DNA of 64,000 nucleotides, taken from Actinomycetota bacterium. GTDB taxonomy: Bacteria; Actinomycetota; Acidimicrobiia; Acidimicrobiales; JAMCPL01. The notes below the pieces were generated by a model that was not told where the DNA came from, made no database searches, and was given only the letters and a program-made list of their open reading frames with translations. Shown here in pieces: positions 37,032-45,944 of this stretch. The translations under genes were made by a program, and so were the position numbers. The stretch spans positions 24,850 to 88,849 of the forward strand of contig JAMCPL010000020.1 of assembly GCA_023379675.1 (NCBI GenBank). The letters run 5' to 3'. Each line of letters opens with the position of its first letter. Position 1 is the first letter of the stretch.

Positions 37032-38627
37032 ATGAAGGTACGTAACTTCGTAACGGCAGCAAGTGCGCAATCTAATGCCCCTGCATGGCTGTCCAGTAGG
37101 AGAAACCAGGCACTCGGCAGATTGGCAGCCATGGATAAACCTAGCGAATCAGAGGAACACTGGCGTTATAGCATCATAGATGACCTCGATATAGATGATC
37201 TTGTACCGGCAACCACCTATGATACCGCCTGGTCAGTAATACCACGTCAGCATGTTTTCCAGCCTGCTGACAGCTCTGCGACAGGCATCTCGGATGTGAT
37301 TAGCGCTGCCGAGGCATATGCCAGGAAAGTCGCAACCAAGCTGAAGGGCTCGTATAGTGCTCTTGCCGTCCTGTACGACGGCATCCTGGTGGTATTCGAG
37401 CCGGGTGTGGGCCACGATGCGGGTAGCCATGTGAATGAAGGTAAGGGCTACGTCTATGACGATACCACCAGCCGCGATTCGAGTCGCGATTTGGGTAAAG
37501 GCGACCATGCAGGCAGCAAGATCATCCTGCATGCGCCTAGTGAGGCGGCACTTGGCTTCCTCTCGCTATTCAATGCCCACGAATGGCCAGATGCGCTACA
37601 AGAATTACACGATGCATTCAGCCCAGAACCAGCAATACTGCGCATACCCGATGGCGTCACGCTGGAACAGCCCGTAGTCGTTGTCAACGTAGCATCCACC
37701 ATACCGACCCCCACGATGGCATCTCCGGCTATTGCTACTCCGACCGCTCCTACTCCGGCGGCAGCGGCATCTCCGGTGACTCCAGATGGCAGGACCCCTG
37801 TATCCTTTTCCACACTGGGAATCGACTTGGGCACCGGTGCCCGAGCTTCGGTCGTGGAGATCGTAACCGCCCTGCCATCGGCGCCAGATACAACCAGCAC
37901 GGACAACGCGCCTGACGGCCGGGACGGGCCTCGCTCACTTTTCATGCCGGTAACCTTGGTAAACCTCAGCGACAATTCCGCCCTGAACTATGTCAATATT
38001 CAAATACTCCCCCAGGGTTTCTGGCAGTTGAGCCATCTTCATAGCCTGCTGGGCAACGGTGCGCAGCTCAGGTCTCTAGCAGCATCCCTGGGCGGAACCT
38101 ATGCAAGGACCGTTACGGAGTCCACGCTTGCAGGTAGTCAAAGCAGCACAGAACTGCTCGCGGCCTATCTCGGCTCCGCCAACCAGGTACATGATATGAG
38201 AACCGTACAGCGTCACGTCGCAAAGCGCACAGCAAGTAATCTACTGTTCGTCGGTGCTGCCGGCGACCAGGCAAGAGCGGTGTACAGCGGCCTAATCAAA
38301 ATGGAACCTGGAGCCAAGAGAAGCGATGCCCTGCAGACCAACCGCAACCTGATCCTCTCCGAGGGGGCAAAGGCTGACTCTGTGCCCAACCTGTCCATAG
38401 AGGAAAATGACGTAAGATGCAGCCACGCATCCTCGACCGGCCCAGTGGACAGCGAGATGGTTTACTACCTGGAAACCCGAGGAGTCAAACCCGAGGACGC
38501 AAAACGACTCCTGGCAAGGGGGTTCTTTGCTGGCATCCACGCCAAGAACCCAATACCTGAAACAGATGCATGGCTTACCAATGAGATCGAAGACCGTATG
38601 CAAAGGATGGAGGACGGCAATGCCTAA
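37032..38627 (+). CDS. sufD: SUF scaffold protein SufD
   Basis: SufB/SufD-family scaffold subunit. The C-terminal half is diagnostic: VQRHVAKRTASNLLFVG, KMEPGAKRSDALQTNRNLILSEGA-type segment, VRCSHASS (SufD-type Cys-Ser-His, not the SufB HEAT form) and VYYLETRGVKPEDAKRLLARGFF. It is longer than usual (531 residues) because of a Pro/Thr/Ala-rich stretch (about 225-255) and other unconserved loops. The frame is open from 36921, but that part overlaps sufU. ATG 37032 gives a sensible start. There is no sufB in this operon. Confidence 0.88.
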   Translation: MKVRNFVTAASAQSNAPAWLSSRRNQALGRLAAMDKPSESEEHWRYSIIDDLDIDDLVPATTYDTAWSVIPRQHVFQPADSSATGISDVISAAEAYARKVATKLKGSYSALAVLYDGILVVFEPGVGHDAGSHVNEGKGYVYDDTTSRDSSRDLGKGDHAGSKIILHAPSEAALGFLSLFNAHEWPDALQELHDAFSPEPAILRIPDGVTLEQPVVVVNVASTIPTPTMASPAIATPTAPTPAAAASPVTPDGRTPVSFSTLGIDLGTGARASVVEIVTALPSAPDTTSTDNAPDGRDGPRSLFMPVTLVNLSDNSALNYVNIQILPQGFWQLSHLHSLLGNGAQLRSLAASLGGTYARTVTESTLAGSQSSTELLAAYLGSANQVHDMRTVQRHVAKRTASNLLFVGAAGDQARAVYSGLIKMEPGAKRSDALQTNRNLILSEGAKADSVPNLSIEENDVRCSHASSTGPVDSEMVYYLETRGVKPEDAKRLLARGFFAGIHAKNPIPETDAWLTNEIEDRMQRMEDGNA

Positions 38628-38937
38628 ATCTATCGTGGTGTGCAAAGTCGATGACATAAGAACAGGGCAAGCCCGCCGCTTCTTCGTATTGGACAGGAAC
38701 ATATCCATAATCAGGATAGATGACAACTTCTACGCCATCGGTGACACCTGCAGCCATCAAAACTACTCCCTGTCGGAAGGAACCGTCATGGCAGAAGACC
38801 TGGAAATAGAGTGCCCCAAGCACGGTTCCACCTTTGATCTTCTTACCGGTGAACCTCGATCCCTACCAGCTACCAGGCCGGTGCCTGTCTATACAGTAGA
38901 AGTTGCCGGCGGTGAGGTGAAGGTAGTTATCGAGTGA
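38620..38937 (+). CDS. Rieske-type [2Fe-2S] ferredoxin of the suf operon
   Basis: A 105-residue non-haem-dioxygenase-type Rieske protein. The cluster ligands are C44 and H46 in DTCSHQNYSL and C65 and H68 in ECPKHGSTFD. GGAGG precedes ATG 38620, which overlaps the sufD stop by 8 nt. Such small Rieske proteins commonly sit inside actinobacterial suf operons. An electron-transfer role in assembly is inferred from position. Confidence 0.92.
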   Translation: MPKSIVVCKVDDIRTGQARRFFVLDRNISIIRIDDNFYAIGDTCSHQNYSLSEGTVMAEDLEIECPKHGSTFDLLTGEPRSLPATRPVPVYTVEVAGGEVKVVIE

Positions 38938-39683
38938 GCAGGCTCCGCATAATGTCGCTCCGGGCAGGCTTGCCCGGGCATACCATCCTGAACGGCATAG
39001 ATCTCGATATCGGTCATGGCGAGATACATGCTCTGATCGGGCCCAATGGATCCGGCAAGTCGACCCTTACCCATGTCCTCATGGGGAAGTCCGGCTACGA
39101 GGTGACCAGCGGAAGTGTACTTTTCAACAATGAAGATATATTGGGTCTCGATACATGGGAACGAGCAAGGCGCGGGCTGTTCGTGGCTCCGCAACAGTCC
39201 ACTGAAATACCTGGCGTCACCATGGAGGACGCTCTCAAAAGCGCAGTAGACGGCAATGCAGCCCTCCACGATGCAATTGCAGCGGAAGCCAATGAGGTCA
39301 GATTTGACACTGCCATGCTCTCCAGATCCATGAATGCGGACCTCTCAGGAGGTGAGCAGAAACGTAGCGAGGTGATTCAAATGGCTATCCTCCAGCCACG
39401 TCTCGCCATACTTGACGAAATAGATTCCGGGCTCGACATGGATGGCCTCAGGGCGATCGCAAAGCGTATACGGCGCATCGTAGAGGAGACCGACACCAGC
39501 ATGCTGATCGTGACTCACCGCATGAGATTACTGGACGAGATTCCCCTCGCCAAAGTACATGTCATGCTCAACGGACGCATAGTCGACAGCGATGGCCCTA
39601 GCCTGGCCAAAGCCATAGAATCCAGTGGCTACGCCCAATACTTTGAGGGATGTGAGTCAGAACCCCGACCGTTGACCCAGTAA
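38934..39683 (+). CDS. sufC: SUF assembly ATPase SufC (copy 2)
   Basis: A second SufC-type ATPase, clearly diverged from copy 1. Walker A GPNGSGKST (36-44), signature LSGGEQKR (137-144), Walker B LAILDEIDSGLDMDG with Glu162 and switch His195 in VTHR are intact, so it should hydrolyse ATP. The start is GTG 38934, overlapping the Rieske stop as GTGA. The 15-residue C-terminal tail after YAQYFEG is unconserved. The two paralogues may form a SufC heterodimer on the scaffold (inference). Confidence 0.92.
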   Translation: MSRLRIMSLRAGLPGHTILNGIDLDIGHGEIHALIGPNGSGKSTLTHVLMGKSGYEVTSGSVLFNNEDILGLDTWERARRGLFVAPQQSTEIPGVTMEDALKSAVDGNAALHDAIAAEANEVRFDTAMLSRSMNADLSGGEQKRSEVIQMAILQPRLAILDEIDSGLDMDGLRAIAKRIRRIVEETDTSMLIVTHRMRLLDEIPLAKVHVMLNGRIVDSDGPSLAKAIESSGYAQYFEGCESEPRPLTQ

Positions 39684-39792
39684 TCGATTGATGTCGAACG
39701 AACCCAGATAAGGACGAGTCCCAGCCGCTATATGCAGCGACCATTGTATGTAGTGCTACAAGTCTCACCTATAACATCAGGTAAAGCGCATC

Positions 39793-41007
39793 TCAGGTAA
39801 GGCGCATCCCAGATATGGCCCTGGCAACCACAAGGTGCTGTATCTCGCTCGTCCCTTCAAATATCGTATAGATCTTCGAATCGCGATACCAGCGCTCTAC
39901 TGGATGTTCCGTTACATACCCTGCACCACCGAGTATCTGTACCGCCTGCTCGGTTACACGCACGGCGGTCTGGCCTGCAAACAGCTTCGACATTGAGCCC
40001 TCTCCAGCCTTGAAGGGGATTCCGTTGCGACCCATCCAGGACGCTCGCCATACGAGAAGCCTTGCCGCATCTATGGCTGTCTTCATGTCGGCAAGCATAA
40101 AAGATATGGCCTGATTCTCGATGATGGCCTTACCGAACTGCTTCCTTTCCTTGGCGTATTCGAGTGCGTATTCATACGCGGCACGAGCAATGCCGATCGC
40201 CTGCGCACCTACAATAGGCCGGGTGGACTCGAATGTCGCCATTGCAGCCTGAGAAGAAGATTTCTTGCCCTCGCGAGCCCTCGCCAGCCTCTCGTCCAAC
40301 TTGTCCTTGCCTCCGAGCAGGCAGCGCCCCGGTATGCGACAATCTTCGAGCACCACTTCGGCGGTATGGCTGGCCCGTATTCCCAACTTCTTGAACTTCT
40401 GACCCATCGATATCCCTGGAGTTCCCTCCGGCACTACAAAACTGGCCTGCCCCCTTGATCCGAGTGACGGATCCACGGAGGCGACCACGACATGGGTATT
40501 GGCTATACCCCCATTGGTGATCCATGTCTTGGTGCCATTTAGCACCCACTCGTCATTAGCTTCGTCGTATACAGCCCTAGTGCGCAAAGAACTCACATCG
40601 GAACCGGCATCCGCCTCTGACACGCAGAAGGCTCCCAGTTTCAATGCGCCCGGCTCTCCGTAACATTGCGGAACCCACTCCCCTACCTGCTCTGCGGTGC
40701 CGTTTGCAACGATACCGGCTACTGCAAGAGTGGAACCCTGTATAGCAAGAGCTAGTCCCGCATCTCCCCAGGTCAATTCCTCGTTGGCCATAGCAACGGT
40801 CAACCCTGTCTCATCCGCCCAGCAATTGGCCAGGAAATCGAAACTGTACAGCCCTATCTTAGCAGCCTCTTCAACAATTGGCCATGGGAACTCTTCGCGC
40901 TCATCCCACTCGGCAGCCGCGGGTCGCATGGTTCCCTCCGCAAAGTCATGAACCCATTTCTGGATCTGCAGCTGATCTTCATTGAGCTCAAACCCAAAGT
41001 TTGCCAT
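39793..41007 (-). CDS. Acyl-CoA dehydrogenase
   Basis: FAD-dependent acyl-CoA dehydrogenase with the N-, beta- and C-domains in order. GAFCVSEADAGSDVSSL, WVLNGTKTWITNGG, RKQFGKAIIENQAISFMLADM, and the C-terminal signature QILGGAGYVTEHPVERWYRDSKIYTIFEGTSEI-like block show this, with the putative catalytic Glu in IFEGTSE. The chain-length preference is not evident. The frame reaches 41097, but AAAGGAGG lies just before ATG ATG at 41010/41007, so I start at 41007 (404 residues). The last 16 bp including the stop are tandemly duplicated downstream. Confidence 0.94.
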   Translation of the reverse strand: MANFGFELNEDQLQIQKWVHDFAEGTMRPAAAEWDEREEFPWPIVEEAAKIGLYSFDFLANCWADETGLTVAMANEELTWGDAGLALAIQGSTLAVAGIVANGTAEQVGEWVPQCYGEPGALKLGAFCVSEADAGSDVSSLRTRAVYDEANDEWVLNGTKTWITNGGIANTHVVVASVDPSLGSRGQASFVVPEGTPGISMGQKFKKLGIRASHTAEVVLEDCRIPGRCLLGGKDKLDERLARAREGKKSSSQAAMATFESTRPIVGAQAIGIARAAYEYALEYAKERKQFGKAIIENQAISFMLADMKTAIDAARLLVWRASWMGRNGIPFKAGEGSMSKLFAGQTAVRVTEQAVQILGGAGYVTEHPVERWYRDSKIYTIFEGTSEIQHLVVARAISGMRLT

Positions 41008-41112
41008 CATATCCTCCTTTACAGCGCCTCCGCCTGCCGGAAGTGCTATAACCTGTACTTTTACATAACTACAGGCCCTAATGCCGTATTTTCTCACCAG
41101 ATCATTAGGACT

Positions 41113-41128
41113 GTTACTTTATAGTAAC
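41113..41128. promoter_or_regulatory. Inverted repeat, candidate operator between acyl-CoA dehydrogenase gene and rpsT
   Basis: GTTACT-TTAT-AGTAAC is a 6-bp perfect inverted repeat in an AT-rich patch upstream of the dehydrogenase. It overlaps TATA-rich promoter-like sequence. It could bind a TetR- or GntR-type regulator of fatty-acid genes (inference). Confidence 0.4.
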
Positions 41129-41217
41129 TACTATACTCCACTTTGGATATGGCTGCAACTTGCGATCCAGCCGAATGTTCGCACGGGCATCTTCATGCAT
41201 GCTATACTTTCACTTCT

Positions 41218-41475
41218 ATGGCAAACATCAAGAGCCAGATCAAGAGAAACAGGCAGAACGAACGCAGGTACCAGCGGAACAAGGCTGTACGCTCAGAGAT
41301 ACATACCAGGACAAAGACCGCTCTCGCAGTCATCGAAGCAGGCAACCCGGAAGATGTCGACCTGGTCCGCCAGGCCATAAAGCGTATTGACAAGGCGGCA
41401 GCCAAGGGAATTATCCATCCCAACCAGGCTGCAAGGCGAAAGTCGCGCCTCATGCGCAAGGCTGCAGGACTTTAG
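41218..41475 (+). CDS. rpsT: 30S ribosomal protein S20
   Basis: An 85-residue basic protein with the S20 pattern: MANIKSQIKRNRQNERR at the start, KTALAVIEAGN, and the C-terminal GIIHPNQAARRKSRLMRKAA. ATG 41218 is chosen although the frame opens at 41143, because S20 proteins begin with this MANIKSQ motif. TATACT at 41203-41208 ends 9 nt before the ATG, so the leader is at most a few bases. Confidence 0.97.
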   Translation: MANIKSQIKRNRQNERRYQRNKAVRSEIHTRTKTALAVIEAGNPEDVDLVRQAIKRIDKAAAKGIIHPNQAARRKSRLMRKAAGL

Positions 41476-41509
41476 CCGCTCGCCACCTATCTGCTCGCCA
41501 GCAGGAGCG

Positions 41510-42562
41510 CTACCGCTTAGATGGTTTCGCCGGAGCGCGCCGTCTGACTGACGTGTGTTGCCTGCGGACCGTGCGGAGTCTGCTGAGCCTGCCGACCAGG
41601 ATCTCGAGGACCGTCATCGGAGGCAGCGCAGTCCTCCCGCGAAGATCCAGGTCCGCTTCGGCCAGCAGCGTGATCGCACGGCTGAGGCCGTCACCACCCA
41701 GTTGCCTGGAAAGGCGCAATGCCTTCTCTCCAAGAAACCTGGACTTGGTACCGATGATTGCCGCTGCCTGCTCACCGGATGCGAGGGAAAGGCCATCAAG
41801 CCGGAACGCCCCTTCGTAGTGCCGGTAGAGTACGGTCAATATCGCCAATGGGTGCAGTGCACCCGCATACGAGAGCCTGTGAAGGTTTTCCAGCGCCAAT
41901 GCAGCATTGCCGGCATCAATAGCATCCGTGAGGTCCCAAGATGGTACCGAACCAGCTTCTCCCATGAACGGCTCTATATCCTGCCTGGACAGCGTTTTAC
42001 CGCGCCCGTAGGTCGTGGCCAGAATGGCAAGCAACCCCTCTAGGCGTGAGAAATCCTCGCCTACACGATCATCCAGGAATTCTCTGGCGCTTGCATCCAG
42101 ATGAAGGGAGGACTCCGCAAGCTTGTCGTGGAACCACTTGGCCCGGTCTCTACCCCCAGGGGACGTTTCATCAATGACCGTACCGGATTCCTGCACAGCA
42201 GCCTTGAGGGGTGCCGGCACAGTGCCCCCGCCACCGGTAACCACCAGATAGACCCCGTCTATCATGTTCTGCAGGATGTCGACGAGACGTGTAGCATCCG
42301 CTGTAGATATGCGCCCAGCCTGCCTGACCACTACGATCCTTCTATCCACCACCAGCGGAGGCGTAAGGAGTGCCTCGGCAACCCTGCCGGCATCCAGCCC
42401 ATCTGAATCGGGCCCGCCATATTCCTCAACGACCATCGACGGATCGTATTCTCCAGCCAACTCGTGCAAGAGCGCCACAAGGGTGTTGTCCACCAAGCCT
42501 TGATCGGAGCCTTGTATTAGATAGAGTGGCCTTTTGCCGGCCAACTGAGGCTTCGTCTTCAC
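41510..42562 (-). CDS. holA: DNA polymerase III delta subunit HolA
   Basis: Clamp-loader delta subunit. It begins with YLIQGSDQGLVDNTL, then RRIVVVRQAGRIS, DGVYLVVTGGGGTVPAPL and AKWFHDKLAESSLHLD, and the C-terminal helical domain with WDLTDAIDAGNAALALENL, LHPLAILTVLYRHY and AITLLAEADLDLRGRTALPP. This is the standard order for bacterial delta subunits. The start GTG at 42562 overlaps the folP stop as GTGA (350 residues). Delta is often found next to rpsT, as here (convergent). Confidence 0.9.
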   Translation of the reverse strand: MKTKPQLAGKRPLYLIQGSDQGLVDNTLVALLHELAGEYDPSMVVEEYGGPDSDGLDAGRVAEALLTPPLVVDRRIVVVRQAGRISTADATRLVDILQNMIDGVYLVVTGGGGTVPAPLKAAVQESGTVIDETSPGGRDRAKWFHDKLAESSLHLDASAREFLDDRVGEDFSRLEGLLAILATTYGRGKTLSRQDIEPFMGEAGSVPSWDLTDAIDAGNAALALENLHRLSYAGALHPLAILTVLYRHYEGAFRLDGLSLASGEQAAAIIGTKSRFLGEKALRLSRQLGGDGLSRAITLLAEADLDLRGRTALPPMTVLEILVGRLSRLRTVRRQHTSVRRRAPAKPSKR

Positions 42563-43428
42563 GCAGATTCCTTCATGAGTGCCTCCAGCGTATCCCTGAT
42601 CATGCAAGCAGACTTTACATCGTGGACCCTGAGTACCCGGCATCCCAGTATGACGCCGACGGAAAGCGCAGAACAGGTTGCATCGCCACGTTCTTTTACT
42701 CCAAGCCCGAGCAGCTCACCCAGGAAATCCTTGTTTGATGCAGCCAGGAACACCGGATAGCCCATCGCCGCAAATTCGGGCGATGCACCCAGCAACGCAA
42801 GTGACTGCTCCGTTGACTTGCCTAGATCCAGGCCAGGATCGATGATGATCCGGTCACGTGTGATACCCGCGCTCGAGGCCGCAGCCACCTTGCCTTCCAG
42901 GTACTGTTTGACAGTAGATACCACATCGTCGTAAACGGGATTCGGATCGAACACCCGTGGCCCAAGTCTTATGTGAGCGGCCACCACCGAACCACCACCG
43001 CGCGACACCGCGGCCAGGTATCCGGGGTCCTTAAAACCGCTGATATCGTTCGCGAGCACGGCACCTGATGAAAGGGCTTCTTTCACCACCTCCGCCCTCC
43101 ATGTGTCCACTCCCAGCGGAATGTCGATCCTGCTATGCAGAGCCTCGATAGCCGGCATCACCCTGTCCAACTCCTCATCCAGGCTTACCTCGGGACCAAT
43201 GCCTGCCTTTACCCCACCCACTTCAAGTACGTCGGCACCTTCGTCCGCAAGCCGGAGGGCCTTGCGAACAAGAGCGTCCAGGTTGTAAGTCTCCCCTGCA
43301 TCATAAAAGGAGTCTGGAGTCCTGTTGAGGATTCCCACCACCAGCACTCGCTCAGAAAGTTCATAGCAACGATCTCCCAAGGACAGCGTCAGATCCTCCG
43401 GCACCACGGGCTTGAACGACTCGAGCAA
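42559..43428 (-). CDS. folP2: Dihydropteroate-synthase homologue, FolP2 type
   Basis: TIM-barrel pterin-binding protein. The motifs follow the mycobacterial FolP2 pattern rather than canonical DHPS: VGILNRTPDSFYDAG, VLEVGGVKAGIG (in place of DIGGESTRPG), GVDTWRAEVVKEAL, and AASNKDFLGELLG (in place of the S-R-K-S-F loop). Mycobacterial FolP2 is reported not to replace true DHPS, so folate activity here is doubtful. The start is probably TTG 43428. It is followed by holA with a 4-nt overlap and preceded by the thioredoxin-TPR gene 44 nt away. Confidence 0.85.
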   Translation of the reverse strand: MLESFKPVVPEDLTLSLGDRCYELSERVLVVGILNRTPDSFYDAGETYNLDALVRKALRLADEGADVLEVGGVKAGIGPEVSLDEELDRVMPAIEALHSRIDIPLGVDTWRAEVVKEALSSGAVLANDISGFKDPGYLAAVSRGGGSVVAAHIRLGPRVFDPNPVYDDVVSTVKQYLEGKVAAASSAGITRDRIIIDPGLDLGKSTEQSLALLGASPEFAAMGYPVFLAASNKDFLGELLGLGVKERGDATCSALSVGVILGCRVLRVHDVKSACMIRDTLEALMKESA

Positions 43429-43472
43429 GACGTCAGCCGGATTTACAGGGCTGGTACCCAGTGTTCAAACCT

Positions 43473-44195
43473 TCAGAAAAGCCTGGCTGACAATGCTTTG
43501 CGGTACTTGGTGACAAGCGGGTCGCCGGAAGGCATCGTCTCCAACAGATCAAGATACTCCTGCCTTGCCCGTTCGTCCTCTTTCACAACCTCCAGCAACG
43601 CATCCAAGCGAGTCGGGGTACTGGCGCCCGAAACGTCGACATTGGCAAGCATTAGCCTAGCACGAGCCGCTATTTTCCGGGTATCTGGATCTTCGGGTAT
43701 CTTCTCGAGCAACCCTAGTGCCTGACCAGGATCATCCTGGTCGCAGAGCAAGGTTGCAAGAGCAGTAACCGCCCCCTTATGATCAGGCTGCAACTCCAAC
43801 GCTTTGCGTAGGGACACCTCATCTCCGGCCTTGACAAGTAAGTCGGCCTCAGACTCCTCTGGCTGGGGCGCACCACCGGCCAGCTTGGCCACCCACTCCG
43901 TAACCTTGGGCTCTCCCAAGGCTCCGATGAAACCGTCTACAACCTTTCGGTCCTTGACACCGACCACCATCGGGATCGACTGCACCTGGAATGCCGAGGA
44001 CACACCTGGATTCTCGTCGACATTTATCTTTACCAGATCGACGGTGCCGTTGTAAGAACCGACCACTCTCTCTATTATGGGACCAAGGGTTCTGCAGGGA
44101 CCGCACCACGGCGCCCACAGGTCGACCACTACGGGAACCTGCTGGGATCGATCCAATACATCACGTTCAAAGGTGGCATCAGTTGCATTCTTCAC
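43473..44195 (-). CDS. Thioredoxin-domain protein with TPR-like tail (CnoX/YbbN-like)
   Basis: The N-terminal thioredoxin fold carries the active site WAPWCGPCRTLGPIIE, and the cis-Pro segment IPMVVGVKDRKVVDG follows. The C-terminal half (from about residue 110) is helical, with tetratricopeptide-like pairs such as LRKALELQPDHKGAVTALATLL and ALGLLEKIPEDP. This is the YbbN/CnoX layout, a chaperone-holdase rather than a classical thioredoxin in some bacteria, although those often lack the CxxC seen here. The frame opens at 44282. GTG 44195, 7 nt after TATCGT, is my preferred start but is not certain. Confidence 0.85.
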   Translation of the reverse strand: MKNATDATFERDVLDRSQQVPVVVDLWAPWCGPCRTLGPIIERVVGSYNGTVDLVKINVDENPGVSSAFQVQSIPMVVGVKDRKVVDGFIGALGEPKVTEWVAKLAGGAPQPEESEADLLVKAGDEVSLRKALELQPDHKGAVTALATLLCDQDDPGQALGLLEKIPEDPDTRKIAARARLMLANVDVSGASTPTRLDALLEVVKEDERARQEYLDLLETMPSGDPLVTKYRKALSARLF

Positions 44196-44289
44196 ACTTT
44201 TTACGATAGCGCCTGTAGGGGCATGTATACGCAATCCCGAGCAAACACCCCTCTTGCCTGGAGAAACGTGGCGCCAACGCACAAGCCTC

Positions 44290-45321
44290 CTACTGCAATC
44301 GTCTCACTATCTCCCTGGTTGTATCCGCGGTATGCTGCACCGGTTGGGCAGGGTCATACTCTCTCAAGTACCCCAGTACCGCATCGCTCATCCTCGAGGC
44401 AGCATCTTTCTCACCCAAATAGTCAAGCATCATCGCTGCCGAGCGAATAGCTGCAACAGGATTAGCCCTGCCGGTACCTGCTATATCGTGAGCTGCTCCA
44501 TGCACGGGTTCGAACAGTGACGGCCCGTTACGGGATAGATTGAGATTGGCTGACGCGGCAAAACCGATCCCGCCAAAGACCGATCCCGCCAGATCGGTCA
44601 GTATATCGCCAAAGAGATTGTCGGTAACGATAACGTCGTAACGCCCCGGGTCCTCCACTAGGTAAATACATGCTGCATCCACGTGGCTGTAGCTGCGTTC
44701 CACCTGGGAAAAGTCAGCTGCAACCTCGTCAAATACGCGTTTCCACAGGTCTCCGGAGTAGGTGAGCACATTGGTCTTGTGCACCAACGATATCCTCTGT
44801 GCCGGACGTTGAGCCGCAATGTCAAAAGCAGCACGCACGCATCGCTCGACACCGTAACGGGTATTGACCGATCCCTGCGTCGCCACCTCATTGTCGGTTC
44901 CCTTACGCAATATCCCCCCCTCTCCCGCATACGGCCCTTCCGTGTTCTCCCGTATCACCACCATATCGTGCCCCGTAGCTATAGAACCCGGTATGCCGGT
45001 AAACGGGCGCAAATTGACATACAGGTCTAAGTCAAAACGTAATTTCAGCAACAGGCCTCTTTCGAGGAGGCCATCAGGAACATCCACGGAACCAATAGGA
45101 GGACCCACCGCTCCGAGCATTATGGCGTCAAACTCCTTCAGAGTGGACAACACGTCGTCAGGCAGGACCTCGCCAGTACGCAAGTAGTGCGCAGCACCGA
45201 GATCATACATGGTGGTGTCCAGCTTCACGCCCACCACATCCACCACTTCAAGAGCCGCCTCCAACACTTCCGGCCCTATGCCATCTCCACCGATAACGGC
45301 TATCTTGTAATTCCCTGCCAT
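44290..45321 (-). CDS. leuB: 3-isopropylmalate dehydrogenase LeuB
   Basis: NAD-dependent oxidative decarboxylation in leucine synthesis. IAVIGGDGIGPEVLEAAL, MLGAVGPPIGSVDVPDGLLERGLLL-type region, VVIRENTEGPYAGEGG, VHKTNVLTYSGDLWKRV, and DNLFGDILTDLAGSVFGGIG are the family blocks. The length of 343 is standard. AAGGAG lies about 11 nt before the ATG. It is divergent from greA-leuC-leuD across 113 nt, so the leu genes are split over two operons sharing a promoter region. Confidence 0.95.
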   Translation of the reverse strand: MAGNYKIAVIGGDGIGPEVLEAALEVVDVVGVKLDTTMYDLGAAHYLRTGEVLPDDVLSTLKEFDAIMLGAVGPPIGSVDVPDGLLERGLLLKLRFDLDLYVNLRPFTGIPGSIATGHDMVVIRENTEGPYAGEGGILRKGTDNEVATQGSVNTRYGVERCVRAAFDIAAQRPAQRISLVHKTNVLTYSGDLWKRVFDEVAADFSQVERSYSHVDAACIYLVEDPGRYDVIVTDNLFGDILTDLAGSVFGGIGFAASANLNLSRNGPSLFEPVHGAAHDIAGTGRANPVAAIRSAAMMLDYLGEKDAASRMSDAVLGYLREYDPAQPVQHTADTTREIVRRLQ

Positions 45322-45434
45322 GCCTGACCAAGCTCCTTATCCAGCAAAATATCCCATCCGTCCGCCATCTGGGTGAATTCCTGATGCCGCCATCCGGCCT
45401 ACAACTGACCCGACACTACGCTAGCATATGAGAT

Positions 45435-45944
45435 GTGGAAAATCCGAATGTGCCCAAGACACACAACCCTGCGACACTCACCAGTTCGACTCACGAAAGG
45501 CTGCAAGCCGAGCTGGACCAACTCACTACAGTCGGACGCGTCGAGATTGCGAAGGCCATCGAGGCGGCCCGTGCTCTCGGCGATCTCTCGGAAAACGGCG
45601 ATTACCATGCAGCCAAGGACGCTCAGGGAAAGATGGAATCCAGGATCAGGCAATTGCAGGCATTGCTACGAGATGCCACGATAGTACCGGACGATGAAGC
45701 TGCAGCCTCGACCACCGTCACCACCGGGTCCATTGTGACTGTATTGTACGAGGGAGACGACGATGAACAAAGCCTAGTGGTCGGGACCATCGAAGAGAAG
45801 CGGGAAGGCCTCAGCGTCGTATCCCCTCAGTCTCCTTTAGGCAAGTCATTGATGGGAAAGAAGGTTGGCGATACGGTGGAATTCGAAGCCCCCAGAGGAA
45901 CTCTCAAGGCGAAGATACTCAAACTCGGACAGGAAGAGCTATGA
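45435..45944 (+). CDS. greA: Transcription elongation factor GreA
   Basis: Cleavage factor rescuing backtracked RNA polymerase. The N-terminal coiled coil ([37 protein letters not shown] segment with the tip acidic residues) is followed by the FKBP-like domain with [12 protein letters not shown] and [21 protein letters not shown]. The start is GTG 45435, 7 nt after TAGCAT, which suggests a leaderless mRNA. Its stop overlaps the leuC start by 4 nt, so an RNA polymerase factor is translationally coupled to leucine synthesis. Confidence 0.95.
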   Translation: MENPNVPKTHNPATLTSSTHERLQAELDQLTTVGRVEIAKAIEAARALGDLSENGDYHAAKDAQGKMESRIRQLQALLRDATIVPDDEAAASTTVTTGSIVTVLYEGDDDEQSLVVGTIEEKREGLSVVSPQSPLGKSLMGKKVGDTVEFEAPRGTLKAKILKLGQEEL

